A stretch of DNA of 27,829 nt from UBA57 sp013378375 (GTDB lineage Archaea; Thermoproteota; Nitrososphaeria; Nitrososphaerales; UBA57): assembly GCA_013378375.1 (NCBI GenBank), contig JACAFT010000013.1, positions 1 to 27,829 of the forward strand, read 5' to 3'. The notes beneath the pieces are model-generated. The model was not told the origin of the DNA, did no database searches, and was given only the letters and a program-made list of their open reading frames with translations. Positions 1 through 7,896 of this stretch are shown piece by piece; position 1 is the first letter of the stretch; the number at the start of each line of letters is the position of its first letter. Both the position numbers and the translations under genes were made by a program.

Positions 1-126
1 ATCCTTTACTTCCTCAATTACTTCACTTTGTTCATTGTTTGTATCCTTTACTTCCTCAATTACTTCACTTTGTTCATTGTTTGTATCCTTTACTTCCTCA
101 ATTACTTCACTTTGTTCATTGTTTGT
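1..126 (-). repeat. Three tandem 42-bp coding repeats in the FKBP tail
   Basis: Units at 1-42, 43-84 and 85-126 are identical at the DNA level, and the first bases of a fourth unit follow at 127-135 before the sequence diverges. Each unit encodes 14 residues (VKDTNNEQSEVIEE, cyclically permuted). The array runs into the window edge, so the true copy number is unknown. Perfect DNA identity implies recent expansion by slippage or recombination, or ongoing homogenisation. Confidence 0.95.
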
Positions 127-816
127 ATCCTTTACATTTTTCGTATTCTTGAACTTCTCGGTAAATGATATCTCTACTACATTTTCTACATATTTCATTA
201 TTTCATTCGATGTTGCACGTTTTATTATTTGCAATCCTTCTAATAAGAAATATTCTTCTGGTATTGAAATTGTTACAATATTTTGTTCAATATTTACAAC
301 TGTTTTTTCTTTTCCATCTGGAATTCGTCTATCAATTATTTCTTGAATCTTTTCTTTATCGTCTTCAATTTTCTTTACAATATTGAAACTATATTCAATT
401 GTTCGTCCTGCATATCTATGGTTAAAATCAATTTGTGCTCTTCCTGAACCAATGAATCTTACAATACCTATTCTTCCGTCGATTTCTATTTCTGCCCCTA
501 CATTAAGTTGATCTGCTCTATCTCTGAATTTTCTTAATGGTATTAATCGTGTTTTTGACGAGTCTCTTGTCCCAAATCCTTTTTCCGGTTCAATTTGTAC
601 GTTAATTTGCTTACCAATTTCTGCTTCTACTAATGCTTCATCTAGACCTTTTAGTACCCAACCTTCTCCAATTGCTACCAATTTAGGTTTGAAAACAGAA
701 TCTGTATCGTTATTTCCAGTTTTTTTTGCTTCGTCTTCTATGGTTGTTTCAATTAGATCACCAGTATCTTTCACCTTTGCCGTAAAATCTAATAATATTA
801 AATCTCCATTCTTCAT
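1..816 (-). CDS. FKBP-type peptidyl-prolyl isomerase, acidic repeat tail (partial)
   Basis: The gene starts at ATG 816 and stays open through position 1, giving 272 visible codons with the C-terminus outside the window. The N-terminus (KNGDLILLDFTAKV) followed by an E/T-rich segment, then IGEGWVLKGLDEAL, EPEKGFGTRD and the flap-like stretch around FIGSGRAQIDFNHRYAGRTI, match archaeal long FKBPs (SlyD-like, FKBP domain plus IF insertion and extra C-terminal domain). The family isomerises Xaa-Pro bonds and acts as a folding chaperone in the cytosol; no signal peptide is seen. Residues from about 231 form a low-complexity acidic tail with at least three perfect 14-residue repeats. A TATA-like element lies about 27 nt upstream. 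The family call is firm; the role of the tail is unknown. Confidence 0.85.
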   Translation of the reverse strand, partial: MKNGDLILLDFTAKVKDTGDLIETTIEDEAKKTGNNDTDSVFKPKLVAIGEGWVLKGLDEALVEAEIGKQINVQIEPEKGFGTRDSSKTRLIPLRKFRDRADQLNVGAEIEIDGRIGIVRFIGSGRAQIDFNHRYAGRTIEYSFNIVKKIEDDKEKIQEIIDRRIPDGKEKTVVNIEQNIVTISIPEEYFLLEGLQIIKRATSNEIMKYVENVVEISFTEKFKNTKNVKDTNNEQSEVIEEVKDTNNEQSEVIEEVKDTNNEQSEVIEEVKD

Positions 817-838
817 AGATTATTATCTTACACTGGAA

Positions 839-847
839 GTATAAAAA
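839..847 (-). promoter_or_regulatory. TATA box of the FKBP gene
   Basis: The minus strand reads TTTTTATAC, centred about 27 nt upstream of the ATG at 816. This is the archaeal TATA-to-start spacing expected for a leaderless transcript. The call is by eye only. Confidence 0.45.
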
Positions 848-916
848 TAAAATATATAGATGAATAATTCTAGAAAAAGTTATGTAGTTGAATTAATTAC
901 ATTACAAATATAAAAA

Positions 917-2089
917 ATGATTGATTCTAAAGATACGTCTACTTTTCAGAAGTTGATTATGCTTCCCGGACCAACTAATGTGCCTATTGAGGTAACTCAA
1001 GCAATGGTCGCCCCTAGTATTGGTCATAGAACTAAAGATTTTAGTTCCATGATGGAAGAAATGATTCGTAAGGGAAAAATTCTATTTGAATGTGAAGAAG
1101 ATATTATTCATTTATCTGCTTCTGGTACTGCTGCAGTCGAAGCAAGTATAACTAACATTCTTCGAAAAGATGATAAAGCCATAGTTACTGTATGTGGAGA
1201 ATTCGGAGGAAGGGTTTCAGAACAAATAGCTAGTGTTGGAGCTACTCCTATTGAACTAGTTGCTGATTATGGTGATTTTCCTTCTTTGTCTGATTTTGAA
1301 CGTGCCTTGGAAAAGAACACTGACGCTAAAGCAGTATACATTGTCACTAACGAAACATCATCTGGAGCAATGTGCCATTGGCTCAAAGAAGCTGGAGATT
1401 TAACTTCAAAGCATGGTGCATTTCTTGTTGCTGATGCAGTTTCTAATTGGGGTGCAGATAAAATGCCTCTTGAGGATTACAATATTGATTTTATTGCAAC
1501 TGGCAGTCAAAAAGCCTGCGCAGCACCTCCTGGACTTGCTATGATTGCACTTAGTAAACGATACAAAGAACAAATGATGAAGGATCCACAAAAGCTTCAT
1601 TTTCTTAATCTTCCACGTTTTATTAAAATGTCAGATAAAGTCAAACAAACTCCTTTCACTCCATGTTTGCCTGTCTATTTTGCTTTGAACAAAGCATACG
1701 ATATTATGATTGAGGAAGGAATGGAGAATAGATACGTTCGCCATCAAGTATGTGGTAAAGCATTCTACGATGCATTTGAGGCAATGGGATTACAACTCTT
1801 TGGTGCCCCAGAAGCTCGTTCTAACACTGTTATATCTATTGCATATCCTGAAGGAATTGACGATAAAGAATTTCGTGGTTCATTAGCTAAAAACTATGGT
1901 GTAGTTGTCGCTGGAGGTTTTGGAGAGACGGTGGGAAAGATATTTAGAGTTGGAAGTCTTGGTATGATTAATTCATTTTATGTCCTTACTACCATTTCTT
2001 CAATTGCAAATAATCTTAACCGACTTGGATTCAAAGCCAATACTGACGCAGCAATTAACGCAGCATTAAAAAATCTCTCTAAGTTATAG
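917..2089 (+). CDS. Class V PLP aminotransferase (alanine/serine-glyoxylate type)
   Basis: This 390-residue protein has the fold-type I, class V layout of serine-pyruvate / alanine-glyoxylate aminotransferases: LPGPTNVP near residue 16, SASGTAAVEASI near 67, the PLP-contacting Asp in VADAVSNWG, and the Schiff-base lysine K199 in TGSQKACAAPPG. It would move amino groups between small amino acids (serine, alanine) and glyoxylate, pyruvate or hydroxypyruvate in the cytosol, supporting glycine/serine interconversion. Full family length, no signal peptide. Its stop overlaps the end of the convergent nadM gene by 11 bp. Exact substrate pair is not readable from sequence; a phosphonate- or cysteine-related class V enzyme is a less likely alternative. 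Confidence 0.85.
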   Translation: MIDSKDTSTFQKLIMLPGPTNVPIEVTQAMVAPSIGHRTKDFSSMMEEMIRKGKILFECEEDIIHLSASGTAAVEASITNILRKDDKAIVTVCGEFGGRVSEQIASVGATPIELVADYGDFPSLSDFERALEKNTDAKAVYIVTNETSSGAMCHWLKEAGDLTSKHGAFLVADAVSNWGADKMPLEDYNIDFIATGSQKACAAPPGLAMIALSKRYKEQMMKDPQKLHFLNLPRFIKMSDKVKQTPFTPCLPVYFALNKAYDIMIEEGMENRYVRHQVCGKAFYDAFEAMGLQLFGAPEARSNTVISIAYPEGIDDKEFRGSLAKNYGVVVAGGFGETVGKIFRVGSLGMINSFYVLTTISSIANNLNRLGFKANTDAAINAALKNLSKL

Positions 2090-2582
2090 ATTTCATTCGT
2101 TCTACTGCATTGATTTCTGTTAAATAATTTGCTATTTCAGGAATTACCAACGACTTCCATTCTTTGTCTAATTCAAGTCTTTTTCTTACTTCTGTCGCAG
2201 ATAGTATATTTCTATCTAATAATGGTACATTTATTACTCTAGTCTCGTCTTTCTTGAACAATTTTTCTGTTAATTCATCATTTGTGAAAATTAAATTATA
2301 TTCTCCTATTGTATTCTTAATAGACGATATCCATTCTGTATGATTATTTGCATCGTTTATGGGAATAATAGAAATATTGTCTTGTAATTCTTTCTCATTT
2401 ATTGCTAATTCAATCATTTTCTTTCTTTCTTCAAACGTGAATGGATTTCTTTTCTGGTTGCTTTTTTCAGCACTGCCTACTACAACGAATAATTTATTTG
2501 AATTTTCTAGGGCAAATTCTATTGCTTGGACATGACCTCTGTGTACTGGTTGAAATCTTCCAACTAATATTCCAACTTGCAT
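2079..2582 (-). CDS. nadM: Nicotinamide-nucleotide adenylyltransferase, archaeal type
   Basis: The enzyme joins NMN and ATP to give NAD+ and pyrophosphate, the last step of NAD biosynthesis or salvage. The 167-residue protein begins with the nucleotidyltransferase signature GRFQPVHRGH (H14-x-G-H17 of the HxGH motif) and has the second conserved motif LSATEVRKR (residues 127-135, the ISxTxxR equivalent that binds ATP phosphates). Length is typical of archaeal NadM. The gene is convergent with the aminotransferase and divergent from rtcA, sharing a 57-bp promoter region. Bacterial-type CoaD and RibL relatives share HxGH, but the GRFQPxHxGH form and length favour NadM. Confidence 0.92.
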   Translation of the reverse strand: MQVGILVGRFQPVHRGHVQAIEFALENSNKLFVVVGSAEKSNQKRNPFTFEERKKMIELAINEKELQDNISIIPINDANNHTEWISSIKNTIGEYNLIFTNDELTEKLFKKDETRVINVPLLDRNILSATEVRKRLELDKEWKSLVIPEIANYLTEINAVERMKSIT

Positions 2583-2607
2583 ACCTTGCTTTTAGTCATA
2601 GATATTC

Positions 2608-2616
2608 TATTTAAAT
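2608..2616. promoter_or_regulatory. Single symmetrical TATA element serving nadM and rtcA
   Basis: TATTTAAAT lies centrally in the 57-bp divergent gap. Its centre (2612) is about 27 nt before the rtcA ATG at 2639 and about 30 nt before the nadM ATG at 2582. Both distances fit leaderless transcription, and no second TATA-like site is evident in the gap, so one near-palindromic element appears to serve both directions. Confidence 0.6.
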
Positions 2617-2638
2617 CTCTACTAATGTTAGTTGTATC

Positions 2639-3661
2639 ATGATTAGAATAGACGGTTCTAAAGGCGAAGGAGGTGGCCAAATATTAAGAACGTCTGTTTC
2701 ATTAGCAACTGCTCTTGGAAAACCTGTTGAAATTTACAATATACGAGCTAATAGAAATAATCCAGGTCTTCGTCCACAACATCTTTCTTCTATTCGAACT
2801 ATTGCAGAAATTAGTCAATCTGAAACTCAAGGACTTTCTCTAAATTCTACCACAATCAATATTCTTCCCAATAAAGTTCTTTCAAAAAATATGCATGTTG
2901 ATATAGGAACTGCAGGAAGTATTACTTTATTGATGCAATCAGTCATTCAAGCAATTAGTCTGTGCGGAAAAAAATTCCAGTTTTCTGTTCGAGGTGGAAC
3001 TGATGTTAATTGGAGTCCTTCTGCAGATTATTTTCGACGATTAGTTGTTCCTGTTTTGGAAACTTTAGGGTTTTCTATATCTATGTCAATTATAAAACGC
3101 GGTTTTTTTCCAAAAGGAAATGGACAAATAGATTTTGAAATACAATCACCTAAAAAACTTAACAATATTAATTTGATTAATCCCAAATATGAAAATGTTA
3201 CTATTGACGGAATTTCTACCTTGGATAAGAATAATTTCATTAATCAATGTGAACAAGCACAACAATTTTTAGAAAACCATAATATTTCTGTTGATTCAAT
3301 TAATAGTTCATCTTGTACTTCTAGTTCCTTTGGTTCGTCCATTTGTATTTCTTATTCTTCGCCTAGCTGTTTTATTGCCTCTGATATTGTTGGAAATAAA
3401 AATATTTCGAAAAATGAATTAGGAATTTCGTGCGCAAAAAAATTTCTTTTTGAATATAATTCTAAATGTACTATTGATCATCATTTGGCTGATATGATTA
3501 TTCCTTTATTATCAATTTCTAAAGAACCATCTGTTTTTCTTACATCTTTTATTAGTAATCATCTAAAGACTAATTTAGAAATATCTAAGTTACTTACTGG
3601 AATGAGTTATAAAATTGACAAACAAAATAAATTTTGTTATTCAATAATTATTAATCCTTAA
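2639..3661 (+). CDS. rtcA: RNA 3'-terminal phosphate cyclase
   Basis: RtcA uses ATP to convert an RNA 3'-phosphate to a 2',3'-cyclic phosphate through an RNA-adenylate and enzyme-AMP intermediate, in RNA repair or processing. The 340-residue protein shows the family start IDGSKGEGGGQILRTSVSLA, then RPQHL near residue 46, DIGTAGSITLLMQ near 86, SVRGGTDVNWSP near 118, a glycine-rich KRGFFPKGNGQ near 152, and HHLADM near 281, where the family keeps its adenylated histidine. Length is normal. An alternative is the ribosomal Rcl1 branch, which lacks catalytic residues; retention of the HLAD histidine argues for a true cyclase. The proteasome beta gene follows after 25 bp. Confidence 0.92.
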   Translation: MIRIDGSKGEGGGQILRTSVSLATALGKPVEIYNIRANRNNPGLRPQHLSSIRTIAEISQSETQGLSLNSTTINILPNKVLSKNMHVDIGTAGSITLLMQSVIQAISLCGKKFQFSVRGGTDVNWSPSADYFRRLVVPVLETLGFSISMSIIKRGFFPKGNGQIDFEIQSPKKLNNINLINPKYENVTIDGISTLDKNNFINQCEQAQQFLENHNISVDSINSSSCTSSSFGSSICISYSSPSCFIASDIVGNKNISKNELGISCAKKFLFEYNSKCTIDHHLADMIIPLLSISKEPSVFLTSFISNHLKTNLEISKLLTGMSYKIDKQNKFCYSIIINP

Positions 3662-3686
3662 AAAGGATAATGATAAGATTTGTCAT

Positions 3687-4289
3687 ATGGCTATGCCTTA
3701 TCAAATACCTGGAGCAACTGCTGTTGGCATAACTTTTGACAATGGGATTGTTCTCGGCGCCGAGAAGCGTGTTTCTTATGGTACTCATTTAGTTAGTCGT
3801 TCCGGAAAGAAAGTCTTTAAAGTTACTGATAAAGTTGGAGCTGCTGCTGCTGGTATGATTGCAGATATGAATATTTTGATGAGAGAGGTATCTGCTCATG
3901 CAAAAATCACAGAACTTGAAACTAAACAGTCTCTACCTCCAAATTCTGTAGCAAAATTCATGGGTGTTATTATGTATCAACAAAAATGGTTTCCAATGAT
4001 GGCTCAAATTATACTTGCTGGTGTTGAAAATGATAAACCTGCTGTTTATGTTCTTGATCCATTAGGTTCTGTTATTCCTGATGAATATGCTACTGTGGGA
4101 ACAGGAGCTGAATTGGCAATTGGTGTCGTCGAATCTGAATATAAGAAGAATATGACTGAACAAGAAGCTATTGATCTTGCTACAAAGTCTATTCGTTCAG
4201 CAATTAACAGAGATTCAGCCTCTGGAGATGGAATTGATCTTCTAATTGTTACTAAAGAAGAAATCCGTGAACAGTCAGTTAATACTTGA
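3687..4289 (+). CDS. psmB: Proteasome beta subunit, atypical Thr1 region
   Basis: This 200-residue protein is a 20S proteasome beta subunit, part of the cytosolic barrel that degrades proteins handed over by AAA+ unfoldases. The start PGATAVGITFDNGIVLGAEKR, then SGKKVFKV, the central GTGAELAIGVVESEY and the end RDSASGDGIDLLIV are diagnostic. Aligned without gaps to the Thermoplasma beta subunit as I recall it, Glu17, Arg19, Lys33 and the RDSASG motif are kept, but position 1 falls on Ala10 and a threonine sits at position 2 (Thr11). It may therefore be a non-catalytic or unusually processed second beta subunit, as in crenarchaea, where a similar ATA(V/I)G start occurs. ATG 3687 or ATG 3693 could be the start. 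No alpha subunit or second beta lies in the window. Confidence 0.93.
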   Translation: MAMPYQIPGATAVGITFDNGIVLGAEKRVSYGTHLVSRSGKKVFKVTDKVGAAAAGMIADMNILMREVSAHAKITELETKQSLPPNSVAKFMGVIMYQQKWFPMMAQIILAGVENDKPAVYVLDPLGSVIPDEYATVGTGAELAIGVVESEYKKNMTEQEAIDLATKSIRSAINRDSASGDGIDLLIVTKEEIREQSVNT

Positions 4290-4320
4290 TTTAAGACTTT
4301 TTGTATTGTTTTTGGAATAA

Positions 4321-4326
4321 TTTATA
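4321..4326 (+). promoter_or_regulatory. TATA box of the MFS-chaperonin operon
   Basis: TTTATA within AATTTATAGAG is centred about 30 nt before the ATG at 4354, in the 64-bp gap after the proteasome gene. The spacing fits a leaderless transcript covering the transporter and the 4-bp-overlapping chaperonin gene. Confidence 0.45.
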
Positions 4327-4353
4327 GAGTAAGCTATTATATCGTAATTTGAT

Positions 4354-5832
4354 ATGAGGCCCATTTCCTATTATCTTTCCGAGCCTAAATGGCTTACTTT
4401 GATTTTAGTAAACATTGCTACTTTTCTTGCACCTCTCGATACTGGTATTGTTGCTCTTGTTCTACCTAATATTGCACGAGATTTCAAGACAGGAATTGAT
4501 ATTGCTATTTGGGTTTCGGTGATTTATTTAATTGTCCTTACTACTTTTATGACTAGCTTTGGACGTTTCTCAGATATCCATGGACGAAAAAAATACTTCA
4601 TAGTTGGATTGTCTATATTTGTAATTGGTTCATTTTTTAGTGGAATGTCCCAAACTATTGCTGAGCTATTGATTTTTAGAATTATTCAAGCTATTGGTGC
4701 TGCATTATTGTTGGTAAATAGTCGTGCAATAATAACTGATGCATTTCCTCCTGAAGAAAGACGTCTTGCTATGAGTATTCATGTTACTGTAATTTATCTC
4801 GCTATTGCTACAGGACCTGCATTAGGAGCTGTTATTACTGAATATATTGGATGGAGAAATGTATTTTTTATTAACGTGCCTTTGGGGATTCTTTTACTTC
4901 CTATTATATCAAAAAAACTTTCAGAAAGCAAAAAATCTATCAATCAATCTATGGATTGGTTGGGCTCTTTCTTTTTTGCCTCTTCTTTATCTTGTTTGCT
5001 TATCGCAATAACATTTGGACCTAAAGAAAGCTGGACTAGTGTTGATTTATATATAGAGGAAATTTTCTTTCCAATGTTTGGAAATTTTCATATCTGGTCG
5101 CGTTTAGCTATATCAATTCCATTATTAATTCTACCTGTTTTATCCCTTGCTTTTCTACTTGTCTTTCTAATAGTGGAATATCGTTCTAAAAATCCAATTT
5201 TAGACCTTAGGATGATGAGTAGAAACCGATTATTTCTTTCTACTAATCTTTCCGCACTATTCATGTATACTTCACATTTTAACTCACTAGTGATGATTTC
5301 TGTATATCTACAATTGATTCGGTTATTTGATCCAATTGAATCTGCATTTATGATATCTGCTTTTCCATTTAGTGTTGTAATTACTTCAATTGCAGTCGGT
5401 AAATATTCTAAATCTATATCATCTCGAGAACTTTGTGCCTTAGGTTTTGGTATTGTTGCTATTTCTCTTTTTCTTATGAGTAGATTGGATATTAATTCTT
5501 CAATATTATTTATTGAAGTTTCATTAATTATTCTTGGTATAGGTTTATCCTTATTTGCAGCACCGAATACTAATGCAAATCTTTCATCCGTTAGTTCACA
5601 AGATAGAAGTCTTGCAAATGGAATGTTGGGTACTATGAGACATATGGGTCAATCTCTTAGTCTTGCAATCGGAGCCTCCACTGTTGGGTTGTTTCTTTCT
5701 GCAGATATTTATAATGTTGGCGGATCTATTTCTGTTGCTCAATATATTGAAGGTTTAAGTCAAGCATTTTTCATTGGTTTTCTAATTGCTGTATTTGGAA
5801 TCTTTGTCGCGCTTATTCGTGAAAACAAATGA
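4354..5832 (+). CDS. MFS transporter, 14-TM DHA2 drug-exporter-like
   Basis: The 492-residue, very hydrophobic protein has about 14 predicted membrane helices. MFS motif A appears between helices 2 and 3 (GRFSDIHGRKK, about residues 69-79), motif C-like glycines in helix 5 (ATGPALGAVITEYIGWRN, about 151-168), and LAPLDTGIVALVLPNIARDF in helix 1, a hallmark of the EmrB/QacA (DHA2) branch with its conserved Asp. Such proteins export small hydrophobic or cationic compounds by proton antiport. The substrate cannot be told from sequence. Its last codons overlap the next gene by 4 bp (ATGA), implying translational coupling to the chaperonin-like protein. Confidence 0.88.
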   Translation: MRPISYYLSEPKWLTLILVNIATFLAPLDTGIVALVLPNIARDFKTGIDIAIWVSVIYLIVLTTFMTSFGRFSDIHGRKKYFIVGLSIFVIGSFFSGMSQTIAELLIFRIIQAIGAALLLVNSRAIITDAFPPEERRLAMSIHVTVIYLAIATGPALGAVITEYIGWRNVFFINVPLGILLLPIISKKLSESKKSINQSMDWLGSFFFASSLSCLLIAITFGPKESWTSVDLYIEEIFFPMFGNFHIWSRLAISIPLLILPVLSLAFLLVFLIVEYRSKNPILDLRMMSRNRLFLSTNLSALFMYTSHFNSLVMISVYLQLIRLFDPIESAFMISAFPFSVVITSIAVGKYSKSISSRELCALGFGIVAISLFLMSRLDINSSILFIEVSLIILGIGLSLFAAPNTNANLSSVSSQDRSLANGMLGTMRHMGQSLSLAIGASTVGLFLSADIYNVGGSISVAQYIEGLSQAFFIGFLIAVFGIFVALIRENK

Positions 5833-7394
5833 ATCAAAGGAATTTACGAGATAATCATATCTCTAAATTGAACACTTCACAACAAAATCTTTTTGAAGCG
5901 GCTAAATTAATTGGGCAAATGATTATAAAATCATTTGGTCCTTTTGGCCTTGAGAAATTAACCATAAATAATTATGGAGATTTCTTTATTATTCGTGACG
6001 GAAAAACTATTATTGAGAAATCTAATTTTGAGCACCCTGTTGGAAAAATAATGCTTGATCTCACTGAAACTATGACTAAAAATGTAGGAGATGGAACAAT
6101 ATCTGCCATTCTTTTGACTTCTTTTCTATTGGATAATGCACGTTTGAATATAGAGAAAGGTATCCATCAAAATATTATTATTGATGGTTATAATACTGCC
6201 TTGAAATTTTCGTTGGATCTTTTGGACCATATTAAACTCCCTATTGTAACCAATAATGATTGGAAAAAACTAATCTATTCATCATTGCGTTCAAAATTTA
6301 ACGAAAATGAATCATCTAAACTTTCTCAATTAACATTTGATTCTATATATTCAATTGATCCAACTTTTACTAATTCAACCACGCCTGATTATGTAAATAT
6401 TGTTTGTAATGGGGGTGATTCTCTTGATAATAGTAAATTAATCGACGGTGTAGTTTTTGACGCAGATCCATTATCTAGTACAATGACTTCAGATCTTAAA
6501 TCTGCAAAAATTGCAATTATTCATTCACCAATTTCAATTTCTAATAATGGAATTAAAAAAGAAATTAACATTGATGATCCATTAATATTGCCTAAATTTA
6601 GAGACTCGGAAAAAGAATTATTATTAAAGAACGTAGATTATCTGGTACAAATCGGAGCTAATGTATTATTCAGCCATAAGACGATTGATGATTTATTAGC
6701 TTCACGTTTATCTGAATTGGGAATTTTTACAGTTAAACGTGTTCCGTTAAAGTATATTGAAATGATTGAGAAATCTACTGGCGCCACCATGACTAACAAC
6801 TTGGCTGAACTTGACGATAATAATCTTGGTTATTGTTCAAATATATCTACTCTCAAGTCGATGGATGAAAAAAACTGGATTGTTTTAAAAGACGGAGTTA
6901 AACATATGTCAAATACCATATTTGTCCGTACTCAAACTCAACGACATAGCGATTTACTTGAGGACCTTCTAAAACGTACACTTATTTTATTACAACAATC
7001 TATTCGTTATCCCTATTTTGTTTTTGGTGGCGGATGGTATGAATTCATTTTAGCACAGAAATTGAGAACTTACTCTCAAAACATTGACAATCTTCAACAA
7101 CTAGTTCTGAAATCATATTCTGATTCTATCGAGTTAATTCCTATTTCTTTAGCTACTAATTCAGGTTTTAGTAATATTGACTTGCTTGTCGATCTTAGAA
7201 AATCTAATCCTTCTCCAACAAAATATATCGGCTTAGACCTCAATAATCGTCTCTTATGTAATATTAAAAATAAATCAATTATTGAACCTGTTTCTGTAAA
7301 AAAACAACTCCTTACTAGTGCAACAGAAACTGCTATATCAATTCTTAGAATTCATGACATTCATAATATTACGTCAAAACAAGAAACTAAATAA
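5829..7394 (+). CDS. Divergent group II chaperonin (thermosome-like) paralogue
   Basis: The 521-residue protein follows the thermosome/CCT plan: equatorial FGPFGLEKL (usually LGPKGMDKM), RDGKTII (usually NDGATI), VGDGTISA with the ATP-site Asp88, the intermediate/apical stretch GVVFDADPLSS, an intermediate-domain TQRHSDLLEDLL that aligns with TEHVVDEVERAL and keeps its Asp, GGGWYE in place of GGGAxE, and C-terminal IIEPVSVKKQLLTSATETA. ATPase residues look retained, but many normally fixed positions differ and the glycine/methionine-rich C-terminal tail is absent. It may be a specialised third subunit or a chaperone for a narrow client set. The start overlaps the MFS stop. It is convergent with the next minus-strand gene, with stop codons directly abutting. 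Confidence 0.85.
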   Translation: MNQRNLRDNHISKLNTSQQNLFEAAKLIGQMIIKSFGPFGLEKLTINNYGDFFIIRDGKTIIEKSNFEHPVGKIMLDLTETMTKNVGDGTISAILLTSFLLDNARLNIEKGIHQNIIIDGYNTALKFSLDLLDHIKLPIVTNNDWKKLIYSSLRSKFNENESSKLSQLTFDSIYSIDPTFTNSTTPDYVNIVCNGGDSLDNSKLIDGVVFDADPLSSTMTSDLKSAKIAIIHSPISISNNGIKKEINIDDPLILPKFRDSEKELLLKNVDYLVQIGANVLFSHKTIDDLLASRLSELGIFTVKRVPLKYIEMIEKSTGATMTNNLAELDDNNLGYCSNISTLKSMDEKNWIVLKDGVKHMSNTIFVRTQTQRHSDLLEDLLKRTLILLQQSIRYPYFVFGGGWYEFILAQKLRTYSQNIDNLQQLVLKSYSDSIELIPISLATNSGFSNIDLLVDLRKSNPSPTKYIGLDLNNRLLCNIKNKSIIEPVSVKKQLLTSATETAISILRIHDIHNITSKQETK

Positions 7395-7892
7395 TTATTG
7401 TTTCATTCTAATCGTTGAGAAAATGTTAATTATTCCACATAATTGACCTACCAGGACTAGTGATACAAAAACTCCTGTTGGCAGTACATATGGTTCAATT
7501 AAAAATCCCACAGATGCAACCGAAAATCCTTGGCGTAAAGCCTGTCCGCCACTCCATCCTATGTAGGATATTGTACTTGCAACTCCGTATATTGATAATT
7601 CTATAAATACCAGTTGAATTATTGCTAATTTTTTGTATGTTCTTGATCTATTAAACATGGGTCCCATTAAATTGTACATTATACTCCAACCCAGCATTCC
7701 TATAACTCCAACTATTAAGAATAAAAAATATCCAATTAGTAACCAAGTTCCTGGGAAAACTCCTACAATTAACGGAATTCCTGATGTTGGAATTAAAATT
7801 GGAAGAGTGAAAAAAATTGCAGCGACTGTATTAATTAGTGTTAATATTAAAAAATATTTTGAGATAATCTTAGTTTCTATCGTATTTGACAT
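7395..7892 (-). CDS. Four-TM membrane protein, paralogue of the upstream gene
   Basis: I do not recognise the family. The 165-residue protein has about four membrane helices. It shares with the preceding gene the segment VFPGTWLLI near residue 45, a following helix with VGxxGMxGW, and the ending GIINIxxTxRxK, so the two arose by duplication. The N-terminus (about 15 residues) is cytoplasmic-looking with Lys/Glu. No obvious catalytic residues, and almost no histidine, so a haem-binding role is unlikely for this copy. It is the second gene of a two-gene operon, starting 4 bp after the upstream stop. The stop abuts the chaperonin stop on the other strand. Confidence 0.7.
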   Translation of the reverse strand: MSNTIETKIISKYFLILTLINTVAAIFFTLPILIPTSGIPLIVGVFPGTWLLIGYFLFLIVGVIGMLGWSIMYNLMGPMFNRSRTYKKLAIIQLVFIELSIYGVASTISYIGWSGGQALRQGFSVASVGFLIEPYVLPTGVFVSLVLVGQLCGIINIFSTIRMKQ

Positions 7893-7896
7893 GTGT

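Noticed and set aside
1..126. Direct repeats considered as a CRISPR array
   Set aside because: Units abut without spacers, are not palindromic and are in frame within a protein. The same applies to the 24-bp repeats at 27691-27829.
35..346. Plus-strand open frame with SFTSSITSL repeats
   Set aside because: It is the antisense reading of the repeat tail of the FKBP gene, which is open on the minus strand over 816 bases and shows family motifs; low-complexity repeats keep other frames open by chance.
817..916. Possible small RNA or tRNA in the gap before the aminotransferase
   Set aside because: The 100-bp gap is almost pure A/T with no cloverleaf or stable hairpin; it holds only promoter-like A/T tracts.
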